Assembly (NCBI RefSeq): GCF_023343835.1
Contig: NC_064447.1
Span: 6,402,001 to 6,466,000, forward strand
Reading direction: 5' to 3'
From: Lagopus muta
Lineage: Eukaryota > Chordata > Aves > Galliformes > Phasianidae
Length of the DNA: 64,000 nucleotides
The translations under genes and the position numbers were made by a program. Within the stretch, counting starts at the first letter, position 1. Each line of letters starts with the position of its first letter. Shown one piece after another: positions 36,901-47,842 of this stretch. The notes below the pieces were generated by a model. The model ran no database searches. It saw nothing but the letters and a program-made list of their open reading frames with translations, and was not told the DNA's origin.

Positions 36901-39900
36901 TATTTAATCCTTCTCCTTTGTAAAGGAACTGTGCAATGTCTTCTGCAGTGTTCTGCAAGAGGTCGTTTTCTATCAGAAACTGTATTCCCTAGGAAAAGCA
37001 ATTTTAGAGGAGAAGGAATATTAGGTTTTTTTTCCCCACAGCATTTATGTAAATACTGCTCCTAACATTTGGCATCAGTACAGTGTCACAGACATGCACG
37101 CAGCATGTAAGAGTTAAATTAGTCTACAGTTGTTTTTATTTCTCCATTTTACATGAAATAGTAAACAAATGATTGTTTTTTTCCCAGGCAGATAAGCAGC
37201 ATTTTGTACTGGTTGGCAGATATAAAAGGGAACACATTTTTAAGGCAAGAAGTACCAGGTGGCAGTTTGAATTCTTTAACTACAGAAACATCAAGTATTG
37301 TCTTAACAGGTAAATGTAAGTTGGCCTGCCCAGCACACTGCATAAATGTCTGAAGATAATCTGTAAAATCATATAACAAAGAGGTATGCAGGAATGACTT
37401 AATCACCACCATGACAAAAAATAAAGCATTTGCAAACTGCACCCTGGAACATCAAGCCACTACTTGCAGGAGAAGTTATGGCTGAAGATACTGAAACCAG
37501 TTGAAAGACTTTATGCTGACTCTGGGGATTGGCTGACTGCAAACGTGCCTGAATTAAAGCACTCACAAAGGGCTGCCCGTGAAACCTCTCGGGCCTCTAC
37601 TACAGAGCTTCTACAAAGCCACGAGGAGCCTTACCCCAACCTCAGTGCACACCTGATCGAGGCCCTGATTCCTACACTTCTCTGAATCACTGGCTACAGA
37701 ACTTGCCCGCTCTGAGATCCCCAGAAAGCATTTTGCAAAGCAGGAAATAGAGGAGTCTATGGGTTATTTGAAGTTTACATAAAGGCTGGAAATGACGTCC
37801 ACCACTCTGTAGATCATGGACAGCTCTTTACATATATATATGATTTATTTTAAGCTTTGATACTTCATTTTCTGTGATAAATCAGGACAGTAAATTGACT
37901 TTTTTTTTTTTTTGGTCAGGCAGATAATAATTTATTATACAAAACCAAAGTCTTAAATGCAGCTCTCTCCTAACAATTTCATCGTCTGAAACTCCGTTTC
38001 ATCACATGCTGGTACTATGACAACTTGGTGCTTTTAGAAGTCATTTCAGAACAGATGTGATTTCATTGCAAAGGAAACATCATTTTTACTCTGAAGCAGT
38101 AATAGCTGAGATCTCCTCAAAACAAATCAGCTCAAGCATATTTGATAACATTTGTGCAAAATCTTCACCCGACGATGAAACATACCGCTTTTTTTCTCCA
38201 TATCAACACAAAAAGTTTCTCAGATGTGCCAACCAAGAACAAACCCTCCTTCCAACACACAGCAGAAGTCGCAGCTGCAGGTTGCTTTGCTCAACACCCA
38301 GACTGCACTATTCATGTTTAATGCAGACTGCCCATAGAGTTTGTACAAGTTGTAAGGTTACTGAAAAATGGAAATGACTGGAAATGTGGAAAACAAAGGA
38401 TACCTGCACAGAAACAGGAATCTGAGCATGCTGCAAAAATCAGTGGGTCTGTGGGCTTTTTTTGTTTGTTGGTTGTTGTTTTTTTTTTAATTCTTCAGAT
38501 CTTTAAAGCAGCAGAAAAAAATCAGATAGACAGGAAAGGAATGTCTGGGACAACTCTCATGTCTGGAATACACTGTAAAATAGGTCAGCCAAACACTCAT
38601 CAACTCCTCCACTATCTTTTCTCTTGGTGTAACTGCTCCTTATGAAGGCTGATATAAGACAAAAGGCAGTCATTTGACCTCCACACACACAGTCAGCATC
38701 ACACAACAATTTGTTATTCACTAACAAATGCCATATGATTTTTAGGTTTGTTTGTTTTTTAAAAGCCTGTGCAATTAAATCTCCGAATTTCCTTTTTTAG
38801 AGCAACTTGCTGGTAAATTCTGCACTTCTTTAGATCCTGTTTTTGTCACAGGGAATCCATTTCCCGAGCCCACCACGGACAGCAGTGACACCCACTGCTA
38901 GGAATGCAAAGCACAGCTTCGTGTCCCCTGCACAGGGATTTCTGAAGTGCTTCTTGTTTTGTTTTGCTGTTTGTTGGTTGGTGTTGTTTTTCCCAAACTT
39001 GACCATTACAGCCCTTTGCCTGATGTAACCTAACTGCATCCAACACAGCTATTTTCAGCAACGACTTTCAGGTCAGGGGACAATCACACACCTTTGGGTT
39101 ACCCCATTGGAAAACACAAAACTCCTCAAATAAAAATGATTAAAGAAATCAGCTCGATGTGCTGCTGCTACAATGAAAACACTACATCTATATTATTGGA
39201 TTTTTAAGGGAAAAAAACCTTTGAGGATTCAGTGAATGTACTGTTACTCTGCTTCTTTCACATTCCCAACCACGGAGACCACCTCCCCTCCTGCTATGAA
39301 GGAGAAGCATTGTTGTCACAACGACCAGAAGTTCATTCTCTCATTCAGCATTAAAATAACATACATGTCAGCTGCCTGTAATTTAAAGTTGCAGCTCCTA
39401 ACAGAGAGACAATCCAGCTTTGGAGCATCCAGCTACTGCAGGCCACCACTGATTTACAGACATTTTTAAGGAATTAGTACTCGAAGTCCATTTACCACAT
39501 TTATATTACGTTACAGTAGTAATGTGGCCACAGCATCTGTTTACAGAAATAACTTTATCCCATAAAAAGAGTAGCAAAAGTAGTTAACACTGGAACGAAG
39601 GCAGCTTGCATCACTGTGTGATTTTGCCACAAAATTCTAGGAGGCAAAAGAGCTGGAGGAAAATAACAGTCAGAATATCAGGGATATTCTGCCCTCAACA
39701 GAGCTGAAGTCATACAGACATCAGAACGGGAAAGAAACATAGCAGCCATGGTCACCAGCTTGAGAAGGGTTCAGTATCACAAAATGCTTCAGTGTTTTTA
39801 CTAAACTGAAAGCAGCCAGAAGAACAGCAGCCGTTGCTTCTCTTGGACATTACAGAAAAGCCATCAAATCATAACTGACATCAATACAATTTGAAAGAAG

Positions 39901-40336
39901 AACAAAGCTTAAACGCTCTCAAGAAAGTTGTTAAAGAAGATTCTTCACAAATGAAGGCATTTTGCCTGCCAGTGTTTGCCCAAGCAACATAAGTAGGTAT
40001 CTGTGTTATGTAAGTGTACAGACATATAAATGGTCACATGTGAATTTTTCACAAACAGAATTTGGATATGCAAATATAAGAGCCCATACGAGAATAACTA
40101 AGAAGCGAGTTAAAAGCATTTTGGAAGAATCAGAGGGCATTTATAGAGATATATTTAAATCTATTACTTCACTGGTAGCCAAATTTCTAAGTACTTTTAG
40201 AACTGTTTGACGTGTCAACACAGAACACACTCTATCAGGTACAAATAATCTCCCTGAAAGCCACTGCAATCAACAGCTGGCATATTTTATTGTTTATAAA
40301 CACATTTTACTTCATATATATATACATGTATATGTA

Positions 40337-40373
<37 letters not shown>

Positions 40374-41784
40374 ATATAAAAAACCATGTTTTAAGTGAAA
40401 AAAGCACACATGGTTGGCAAACGACTAAACGACTAAATTCACCTCCTGCTTCATGTATGAAAAGGATACACAAATAAGGGCTGACCATTTATATAATCTG
40501 AATGTTTGAAATGCTGTAAGAAAACAGACTGTATTTGCCATAGATCATTTTAGAAGCAGAAGCCTGATTCCAGGCAAACAATACAATGGTAACAACTCTA
40601 CCTTCTTAGGGTCCATGTTGAATTTCTTCCTTCCCATGGCTATTTGCTTATTTCTCTGTGTCGTTTTGCTACACGTGGAGAAAGGAGAAAGAAAAAAGAA
40701 AAAAGCAATTCTCAATTATTCTTCTACAGCAGAACAATTTCTGGATAAGTTTATTTTAATTTGCATTTTGACTACTTCAAATTTTCTGTCACGACAAAAC
40801 TGGGACATTCACTTTGTGTAAGGGGGAAAAGTAGGTTACTATTTACTGCTACTTCAAATGATTGCAGCAGTGAACTGCTCATTATTAGTTGGACAGTTTC
40901 AAATACTGCATTCTGTTCAACCTGTTCTCCACCTGAACATAAGACAAACCTGAATGGGATAAAGTCAAACTTATGGCTCTTTGTAACAGACAGAACAAAG
41001 GTGACCAAAGGTTTATTTAGCATAATACCCACTTTTATTTTCTGTTCCTGGAATAGCTGTTTCAAGGAATTAATGAATCATGTCTGTATGCTGCCATTAC
41101 TTACCTTTCTTCCACACTAGTCAGATTATCAATTTCTGTCATAACCTCCGCTATTTCAAATTTTAATCTCTGTCAAAAGAAGAAAGTAAACTGTTAATCC
41201 ACATTAAAACTCATTTTGAAACTATCTGTCATGTACCAGCATAATCAGTTAGGTTTTATTTTCATAAATATTTACTAATCATCTGAAGAGAAGGGATAAA
41301 TCTCACAGCTGGCAGTTGCAGACATGAATCTCAACTCCATGTGTGTGCTCCCATCAGAACATCAAGGCCATCAGTACCAACTCCAACACATTTATTTACC
41401 CACACTGTTCTCTCACTCCTATCCTGGATACAAACCTACTGCTTCTTGAGTCCCTGACTGCACAAAGCAATTGTGTACACATGCACACAAAGCATCGCAT
41501 AGATCCAGAAGTCAGCATTTTAAAAGCACATAAATGAATCGTAAACCTGCTTGATAATTAACGAGATTCAGTTTCGGCCATTTGCATACTTATAAAAACA
41601 TTACATATGGCTCACACCTACAGAGAGTGAAAAGTTGTGCTTTACTGTAATTTAATCTGCTGCAGCAGTCTCCTAGGGAATTCTATACACGAAGCAGTTA
41701 CCTCAATATCATCAATCAGTTCTTTTTTCCTGCGACGAATATTTATAAGTTCTTCCCTTTCTTCTATGGAGAGGTCATCAGGCA
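21893..41784 (-). CDS. CYTH3: CYTH3, cytohesin-3 (GRP1/ARNO3), coding exons 2-13; first coding exon outside window
   Basis: Cytohesin-3 is a guanine nucleotide exchange factor for ARF1/ARF6 recruited to the plasma membrane by PIP3. Twelve - strand exons join with matching phases at all eleven junctions into 387 residues plus a split first codon, exactly human length minus the 12-residue first exon. Order: coiled coil (window residues 1-50, LSIEEREEL... with [12 protein letters not shown]), Sec7 domain (about 60-230) with the catalytic glutamic finger in LPGEAQK (residue 149, human E161) and the FA pair of [13 protein letters not shown] that goes with brefeldin A resistance, then the PH domain (about 252-370). 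PIP3 contacts seen are human-equivalent K273, R277, R284, Y295, K343, N354 and H355. The tail is [25 protein letters not shown] and the RKRRIANKK end separate it from CYTH1 and CYTH2. The PH hinge is the diglycine form (LGGRVK), known to favour PIP3. The promoter and start are not in the window. Confidence 0.96.
21966..22887 (-). other. CYTH3: CYTH3 last intron
   Basis: A 922-base intron with a GTGAGT donor and a TAG acceptor. It is occupied for about one third by a CR1 fragment at 22085-22425; nothing else is recognised. Confidence 0.9.
22085..22425 (-). mobile_element. CR1 LINE 3' fragment (subfamily shared with 44275-44545)
   Basis: acgttggaagggatccacaa, ccaactctcagctccaccca and the ggacgatccaaaatccaaac segment are CR1 3' sequence read on the complementary strand. 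The GGATCATCCAAAA-type block recurs in the copy at 44.28 kb, so both belong to one subfamily. 5'-truncated. Confidence 0.85.
22888..23042 (-). CDS. CYTH3: CYTH3 exon, distal PH domain
   Basis: Acceptor cattcctacccttcag, donor gtgagt. Encodes [19 protein letters not shown] through EWIKSI plus two bases of a Lys codon. Contains the human K343, N354 and H355 equivalents. Confidence 0.97.
23176..23247 (-). CDS. CYTH3: CYTH3 exon, middle of PH domain
   Basis: A 72-base exon, 24 whole codons, [20 protein letters not shown] then PRKP. The acceptor is an uncommon AAG directly after a run of 21 T (A run 23251-23271 on +). Donor gtaag. Confidence 0.97.
23342..23418 (-). CDS. CYTH3: CYTH3 exon, PIP3-binding loop of PH domain
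   Basis: Acceptor ttatag, donor gtgagt. Starts inside a glycine codon and encodes [20 protein letters not shown] then FEYTT, with the basic residues that hold the inositol head group. No three-base glycine insert is seen at this junction, so the genomic default is diglycine. Confidence 0.97.
23419..29249 (-). other. CYTH3: CYTH3 intron between the two exons that form the PH N-terminus
   Basis: A 5.8 kb intron. It contains one CR1 fragment (26282-26500) and a purine/A-rich tract near 28560-28660. Open frames up to 162 codons (26965-27453) lack any recognisable domain and are treated as chance. Confidence 0.85.
26282..26500 (-). mobile_element. CR1 LINE fragment
   Basis: The segments ttctccaagctcaacagccc, ctcagcctttcctcc, agagatgctccaggactctc and tttgtggccctccacagggc follow the order of the CR1 ORF2 end read on the complementary strand. 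No intact frame. Edges approximate. Confidence 0.85.
29250..29361 (-). CDS. CYTH3: CYTH3 exon, Sec7-PH linker and PH start
   Basis: Acceptor cattcttctag, donor gttagt. Encodes [37 protein letters not shown] and one base of glycine. The linker helix occupies the ARF site in the autoinhibited family structure. Confidence 0.97.
29362..30166 (-). other. CYTH3: CYTH3 intron
   Basis: An 805-base AT-rich intron with donor gtaagt and acceptor ctag. No repeat or nested gene recognised. Confidence 0.9.
30167..30315 (-). CDS. CYTH3: CYTH3 exon, Sec7 domain ARF-binding groove
   Basis: Acceptor ccaatctggtttcag, donor gtaagt. Encodes [20 protein letters not shown] followed by [20 protein letters not shown] and GDLPEELLR. 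The hydrophobic groove motif and FA pair of cytohesins are intact. Confidence 0.97.
30316..32267 (-). other. CYTH3: CYTH3 intron with CR1 insertion
   Basis: A 1.95 kb intron, donor gttagt. The CR1 copy at about 31028-31640 accounts for a third of it; the rest is unremarkable. Confidence 0.88.
31028..31640 (-). mobile_element. CR1 LINE fragment with decayed reverse transcriptase C-terminus
   Basis: On the - strand, pieces of the CR1 ORF2 end are readable in two shifted frames: [19 protein letters not shown] in one and [20 protein letters not shown] with [14 protein letters not shown], then [14 protein letters not shown], in another. Frameshifts between them show that it is dead. Nucleotide landmarks include tgctgaacagccccagctct and ccaggtggagtctcaccagt. 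It is inserted in the same orientation as CYTH3. Confidence 0.92.
32268..32380 (-). CDS. CYTH3: CYTH3 exon, catalytic glutamic finger of Sec7
   Basis: Acceptor tttctgtag, donor gttagt. Encodes [20 protein letters not shown] then [17 protein letters not shown]. The Glu of PGEAQ is the catalytic finger (human E161). Confidence 0.97.
32381..34275 (-). other. CYTH3: CYTH3 intron
   Basis: A 1.9 kb intron, donor gtgagt. AT-rich; no repeat or nested gene recognised. Confidence 0.9.
34276..34356 (-). CDS. CYTH3: CYTH3 exon, Sec7 domain
   Basis: Acceptor tctctttcacag, donor gtgagt. Encodes [20 protein letters not shown] then NLVQAL, split codons at both ends (Arg and Arg). ADLNLV matches CYTH3 rather than the TDLNLV of CYTH1 as I recall it. 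Confidence 0.97.
34357..36869 (-). other. CYTH3: CYTH3 intron
   Basis: A 2.5 kb intron with donor gtaaat. No recognisable repeat or coding content. Confidence 0.9.
36870..36988 (-). CDS. CYTH3: CYTH3 exon, N-terminal half of Sec7 domain
   Basis: Acceptor ttcctag, donor gtaaat. Encodes [20 protein letters not shown] then [19 protein letters not shown] and two bases of Arg. The NTAEDIAQ segment is closer to CYTH1 (NTCEDIAQ) than to the human CYTH3 SSPEDVAQ, both from memory. Confidence 0.97.
36989..40601 (-). other. CYTH3: CYTH3 intron with AT microsatellite
   Basis: A 3.6 kb intron, donor gtagag. Contains the (TA)n array at 40313-40377 and a T run near 37897-37914. No nested gene recognised. 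Confidence 0.9.
40313..40377. repeat. (TA)n microsatellite
   Basis: Interrupted TATACATGTATATGTATA followed by about 13 pure TA units. It is similar in design to arrays at 21.7 and 58.26 kb. Confidence 0.95.
40602..40668 (-). CDS. CYTH3: CYTH3 exon, coiled coil to Sec7 junction
   Basis: Acceptor ctccacgtgtag, donor gtagag. Encodes [20 protein letters not shown] then KK, preceded by one base completing a Ser codon. The 67-base length matches the family exon. Confidence 0.97.
40669..41104 (-). other. CYTH3: CYTH3 intron
   Basis: A 436-base AT-rich intron with donor gtaagt. Nothing else seen. Confidence 0.92.
41105..41169 (-). CDS. CYTH3: CYTH3 exon, coiled coil C-terminal part
   Basis: Acceptor cttcttttgacag, donor gtaagt. 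Encodes [20 protein letters not shown] then E and two bases of Ser. The heptad pattern of the cytohesin coiled coil, which binds GRASP/tamalin and CYTIP in the family, continues here. Confidence 0.97.
41170..41701 (-). other. CYTH3: CYTH3 intron
   Basis: A 532-base intron with donor gtaact. No repeat recognised. Confidence 0.92.
41702..41784 (-). CDS. CYTH3: CYTH3 coding exon 2, coiled coil N-terminal part
   Basis: Acceptor gtttggtctatttcag, donor gtaact. Starts with two bases completing a Val codon and encodes [20 protein letters not shown] then ELIDDIE. In mammals the preceding exon encodes only about 12 residues and carries the start. Confidence 0.96.
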
Positions 41785-44274
41785 CTGAAATAGACCAAAC
41801 GCACAATCTTTCAGCCTTTGCAAATATGCCTCATGGCAAAGAACCGAATAAACTTGATTAAGAAAAACAAGTTATTTATTTCAAGTTTGTGGTTTTTTTT
41901 CTAGCTGGGATTATATAGGGGAGTGGAGGTGGAAACGCATCCAAATTCACTAAATTCTACTTTATAAAATTGCAAGTAAGGCAATCAAATGAATGGCTAA
42001 GGACAGAATCGATCTTTAAAAGGAAACCAGACAATTTAAGGGAATTTTGTTGTCATGTAACAGGTGGGAAGATTTGGCTCTACAGCTTGATTGCCAAAAT
42101 CAAGTCTGGTATCGTTCCAGTTATTTCAGTAATAGATCAAAATTCTTCATTTGAATAAATCATTCCTATGACATTTTCCAGAGGGAAAAGCCACAGAAAA
42201 TCATTATCAAGATGTGCATCTTGGTGCTGCTGTTGGATATCATATTCGTTACCTGTCCTTACCAGATGAAGGTAAGCAGAACAGCACTAATACCCCTAAC
42301 AGCAATCACCTTCCATCACCTGGATATACATTTTTATTCTTTTCAAATAAACATACAGTTACAATCCACCACTAAACACAGCTTATCACAAAGTTCTTCT
42401 TTTATGTAACACCACTTAAGTGAGTCTGAAGCATTTATATCAACTTTATCCATCTCCTTGGCTGCACAACAAACGTGTTACCCTGCTGATAAGCAATACT
42501 TGCTCCTGAAGATGCCGATGTTCTGCATGCAGCTCTGGCTGTCACTCACTCCAGCAGCAGCCCCTTCCCTTGTAGTTTCTGACAACTAACAAATCTGAAG
42601 TTATTTGCACAAAACCTCTGCTTTGCTTCAGCAGATTCTCCCCAGCAAGAATCTGGTCATGGATACACTCCATGCAGCATGAGCACAGTGACCACAACAT
42701 TCAGCTCCTTCACAATGATCCTGTCATAACAGTTTTGATGCTACTTACTTTCTTGAAAGTAGCCCCTTAATTACAGAACAGTTTTTCCCTCCAGCTCAAA
42801 TGGAACATCAAAAATAACTGTTAAAATACTTAAATGGTTCTGCATCAACAGGAACATGCAACAGTGCAGTCATATGAGAAGGTTAAAGCTGATCTTTGTC
42901 ACATGTGCTCTTAGCAGACACAACAAGATCACAAGCAAAGATTCAGCTTGGAGTTTTTTTCAGACATTTGAAACACAGTCTCTATTCATATCTTAAAAAC
43001 AAAATGCACTGATTACTTTTTGGACATCCAGTGGTTAAACTCCTTTCATTTTAGGATCTGAATCATAATACGCAATCCAAATGGCCACAGGCCTTGCTAG
43101 ACATGAAGTAATTACATGAAGTGATTTCATTTAGGTACTCCAGCTACAGACATGATTAAATTACTTCCAGTTTAGGAAATGGCAATCTTCTGCTGAAAGA
43201 ATACCAGACTTCAATATGTCTACCTGCTTTTTCCCTTCATCAGATCTGAAGTCTGCCCATTCCTAAAAGTTCTTTCCATGCCAATACTGGAAGGTTCTTT
43301 TCACATCCACCTTTACAAATCCACACGATGCCTATAAAAGGAATCACATCTTTGTCTCACACACACGTTGGAATATTTCAAACTACCCAACTCAGGAGAT
43401 CCTGTGATTTATATGCACACTATGTACACATACCACAGATATTCCAATTAGTTAACTAGGATCTGAAAACAACAAGATCAATACTATAATCAATCACTTT
43501 CTTTGCTGTAAGTACATTCAAGTGCTACTAAAGCTTTTTTCAGTATTAGATCAGTAGCTGAAATTAGATTAGTTTTTGCAGTATCGGTATCAGTAAGAGA
43601 CTTCCACTTAAACCTTTTTCCATAGCAAACATTTTGATAAATCTCACCTTCACTGGTAATACTAATTAGAATGCAAATGAAAAATAATCTTCAACTGTCA
43701 AACAGTTTGAATCCAGAGAGTGCTTGGTTTCTCTTCAAGTCACAAAGCCATTGCATTAGCTGCTTTCACAAACTCCTCCCAGTGAGTGCTGCTGCAGCTT
43801 CTTTCCGCTTAAGGCAGCACGCAATGAAAGCCTGTAAGTGTGGAATATCTGGAACAAGTGCAATTTGCAGAAGAAATCTGTGCTCCTGCTAACCAATGAA
43901 GAAAAATAGAACACCTCAGTCCTGTTCCTACAGCACTGCGAGACTGTCTCCTGTGTTTTTTCATTTCCTTTGATCACAGCAGCAACAGAGAGACAGTCTT
44001 CTGTCTCTCTAACAATACTGTTAGATAAAAAGGAAATAAACTGAATGGAGTCAGACTGTCTTTTGCATTAGGATATAATAAGTATCTATCTGCCAGATGC
44101 AAGACAAAGTAAAAATCTGCTGGAAAATTCAGAGTGCTCTTAGAAGACAGCACTCCTGTTAGCAGCAGAGAAGGGATGACTCAATTGTTGGGATGCTTCT
44201 CAAAGTGCACAGTCCAATGATCTTCATAAATTGGCAGATGGGGACTCATACCATACCCTGACTTTGAAGTATCA

Positions 44275-44545
44275 GGATCAATGTATGCAATTCCCAGGTC
44301 CACCCAGGATCATCCAAAAGCCAAACACTATGACTGAGAGCGCTGTGCAAATGTGTCTGGCAGCGTGGGGCTGTGCCCACTGCCCTGGGCAGCTGGGACT
44401 ATGGCCAGCCGCCCCTGGTGCAGAACCTTTCCCTGACTCCCACCCAATCCTGCACTGATGCAGCTCCATGCTGTTCCCTCAGGCCCTGTCACTGCACCCA
44501 CAGAGCACTGCTCAGCACTGCCCTCCACTCCCAAAAAGGAGCTGG
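44275..44545 (-). mobile_element. CR1 LINE 3' fragment
   Basis: caattcccaggtccacccag and gatcatccaaaagccaaaca match the copy at 22.1 kb, followed by the ctgagagcgctgtgcaaa block. Read on the complementary strand, in CYTH3 orientation. 5'-truncated. Confidence 0.82.
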
Positions 44546-44807
44546 GGCCTGGGGTCAGAATGGAGACTGAAAAACCAAATCAAGGAATCACCGTAGCCAA
44601 GTTGGGATGGATGAGGCTAAAAGTAAATAGGGACAAGCTGTAAATCTCAGTAGGAGGCTGGATACGTAAAAGGGAGGTACCAGGGCACCTGGCAGGGCTT
44701 TGGGAAGAGCAGGCCCAGGCCAGGGTGACTGCTGGGAAACACCAACATCAACACCACAGTACCGCAGTGGGCAACACAGGCTGGGGCTGGTTGGAATTCT
44801 CTTCACA

Positions 44808-45160
44808 GATGCAGAGTGCTTTGGGTTGGAAGGGACCTGAGAGATCATCTCGTGCCAACCATCCTGCCACAGGCAGGGACACTTCCCACTGGGCTGGCTG
44901 CTCCTTTCCCCATCCAGCACAGCTTGAAGCACTGCCAGGGATGGGGCATCCACAGCTCCCCTGGCAGCCTGCTCCACTGCCTCGCCACCCCCAGAGGAAA
45001 CAAGTTCATCCCAACACCCAATCAGTATCCAGTCTCTTTTATTCTAAACTCACAGCCCTATCACTCAGTGACAGGACTCACATGTCCCATTACTGCCTTC
45101 CTGATAAAGAGTCCCCTCTAGCCTTCTCGGGCTGAACAGGTTTCCCTGGAGACAGCCCCA
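44808..45160 (-). mobile_element. CR1 LINE 3' fragment
   Basis: Starts ctttgggttggaagggacct and continues gagagatcatctcgtgccaa, then ccatcctgccacaggcaggg. This is the most canonical CR1 3' end in the window. About 350 bases, same orientation as CYTH3 and only about 260 bases from the preceding copy. Confidence 0.93.
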
Positions 45161-47821
45161 AAGCACAGCACTCTGTATCACAAAATCACGGTGTGTGACA
45201 CCACTGGGCGATGGATTGTGACCTCACAGCCATCCGCTGCACATACTGGGGCACAGCAGAGTCTGGCCCAGCCGAGCGTGTACTACTGTGTTCTCTTCAG
45301 TTATTCTTCGCTTTTCTTTCATCTCTAGTGATTTGAAAACAACTAAAAAACCTTTAAAAATGCCTATCTGGTAGTATTAGTGTATAACAGCAAACAGTCC
45401 GTCTGACTTCGTGAGGTGCCTCAACAACCTGCAGTGCAGATAGTGAGGAGAGAGCCTAGAAATGGTTCTTCTTTGGAAATGAAACCCGTGGAGTTGATGT
45501 CCCCAGGCATTCACAGAAAACAGAACAAGCACTTTCAATGGCTCCACTGCAAAAAGAAAAATATTCATTTTATTTATTCAAAAATTTGAAAACCACAGGC
45601 AAAAAGTGTAACATCAAGGCTGACGTTAGACATACAGCAAGTGAACAGGAGACCAGATTTGGCTGAAGAGTACCACAGTGCCTTGAAACACCTCCAAAGT
45701 CCGAAGCAAATACTGCACATATGTGCCACAAGTGATGCCCACCCTGCCAAAACCTTTTTTTAATTTTTGTTAAGTTTGTGTTCATGCAACCCTCCACACA
45801 CACATGCTCCTTTAGTGCATAATACCTATTTGCTCCGTAAGAATTTCCTACCTCACTTCTCTGAGGCATTTCCAAGTTCGTTTGTTTGGGGTTTCTTGCT
45901 TTTGATTTTCACTGATTCCAAACACAAAGCAGACAGGATGGGAGGAGTTAGCACGAACATTTTACATTTTTACAAACAAAGACCTGGATGGAAATGCATT
46001 TCAGTAGGGTGAACAAACTATCGTTTCATCATGCTTTTACATTATCTTCTAATCTTCAAATAAAGACTAATGTTCTATTTCGGACATGAGTCGTCCATGA
46101 GAAAACCTGGCTTACAAGGAGAGCCCTTCCTTTTCCTGAAACTTCAGAGTTTCAGGTATTACTAAATAGAAAGGCCATCAGCCTAAAGATCATTTTATTA
46201 AATAGGATAAACACTGTCGGAAGTACAAATTATATTCTTGGCCAAGTAGTAAAACAGAAGGAAAGACCACAGAGGATATCTTGCTAGTAGTAGAAACAAC
46301 TGTAATTCTAGAACTACTGAACAGGTATTCCAACTTGGCCCATCTCGTATCAATTACAGTAACTGAACTAAATACATTTAAATGAACTTCCTACAGACAT
46401 CGGAATATGCACTTTTAATGCAGGTTTGTCTGCACTAAACGTGTTACCAAAAAACACAAAACAGACTGTTTAGCAATCAGTGGTTTGTCATGCTACTGAT
46501 TGTCTGATGCCACGTCAGTAATTTTTCTGCTACCAGCAGTACAAGCACAGTACCCAAACTCAAGCCCAGAACTCTGATGTTTACGAAGACATCTTACGTC
46601 TCACATCTCTCAACAAGCCCTACTAAAAAGCAGTAGAATCAGTTCACTTCTCAGATGCCAACACTGAAAGAATAGAAACATTTTAAAAATAAAAATAAAC
46701 TTTAAAATGCAATTCTTAACATTCCTAATAATTCCTTCACATCATCATTCAGCTTTGTTTTGTGCTTCGTTTTCCTTCATTCATTAAGCATGAAGCAAGC
46801 TTAACAGCGTTATTTAAACGCCATCAATCCAAATACAGTATTTTTGAGAAAGCAGACACTAAATATCTAAGAAAAGCAAATCTTTGGCACATTGAGAATG
46901 AAACGACAGATCAACATCCCACAGCTCAGTGAAAATCAGGAGTGAATTTCCAAAGAAGAGAGAAAAATTTAGTACTTTCTCCGATACCTACATCTTTCCT
47001 GGTAGCAGAAACTAAATCCTTTCCAGTTCCCCATGTTATATGAACCATCAAAATTCCTGTGTTTAAACATTTTCACTTATTAACCTTTCATCTGACATTC
47101 GCTGATCAAGACATAATGCAGTTCTGCTTCACCACAATTCCCAATTTCAGAGTTCACTTTCTCAAGAGAACAGCAAAATAATCCAGAGTCAGCAAACATA
47201 AAAGCTCTTACAATATCTAATGACAGAAAACAAAACACTACTCTCTGATCTCACAAATCAACCTGACTACCTGACTCTTATGACTCAATTAAATTTTTGG
47301 TTTCAAAAATATTCTCCTCCTTTCACATCAGCCACAAACTGGTGGCATTAAGCATTTCCTTTCCTAGCAAATAAGGATTTGATGGAATTTCATTTTTCTG
47401 CAATTGAGGCATCTTACAAGCATGAAGATATTTACACAAGGCAAGGCTTAGAACTAAACAAATCTATCCTTACCCATGCACAGAATCCGTATAGTTGTTT
47501 CTTCTGGCCTTTAAAAATTATACACAGTCATCTCTTGAGAACAAACCTGATCATCCCAGGACATTTGTCTGAACGGATATTCTCAGGCTGCCCTCTCTTC
47601 CTTTCCCCTACACACTCCCTTTTTTAAACTTAATTATAGGAACATTCTCCAGCTTTCAGACAAGATGTATAAACAAAGCTGTGACCACTTGTGGCGATTA
47701 AAGATTCCAACAATGGTTTTGTAGGATATCCTCCTGACTGGATTTATTTCTCAGCATGAAAACAAAATATATCTGCATTAAATTCAATCAGTAAAACCAG
47801 CTGGATTTAGTTGCCACTGTT

Positions 47822-47842
47822 TTGTTTTTTTTTTTTTTTTTT
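47822..47842. repeat. T homopolymer run
   Basis: About 18 consecutive T preceded by tgttt, in the large CYTH3 intron. No transposon end is visible beside it. Confidence 0.85.

Noticed and set aside
44588-44977. 129-codon - strand frame containing AVDAPSLAVLQAVLDG
   Set aside because: The residues are the C-terminal end of CR1 ORF2 in the decayed copy at 44.8 kb.
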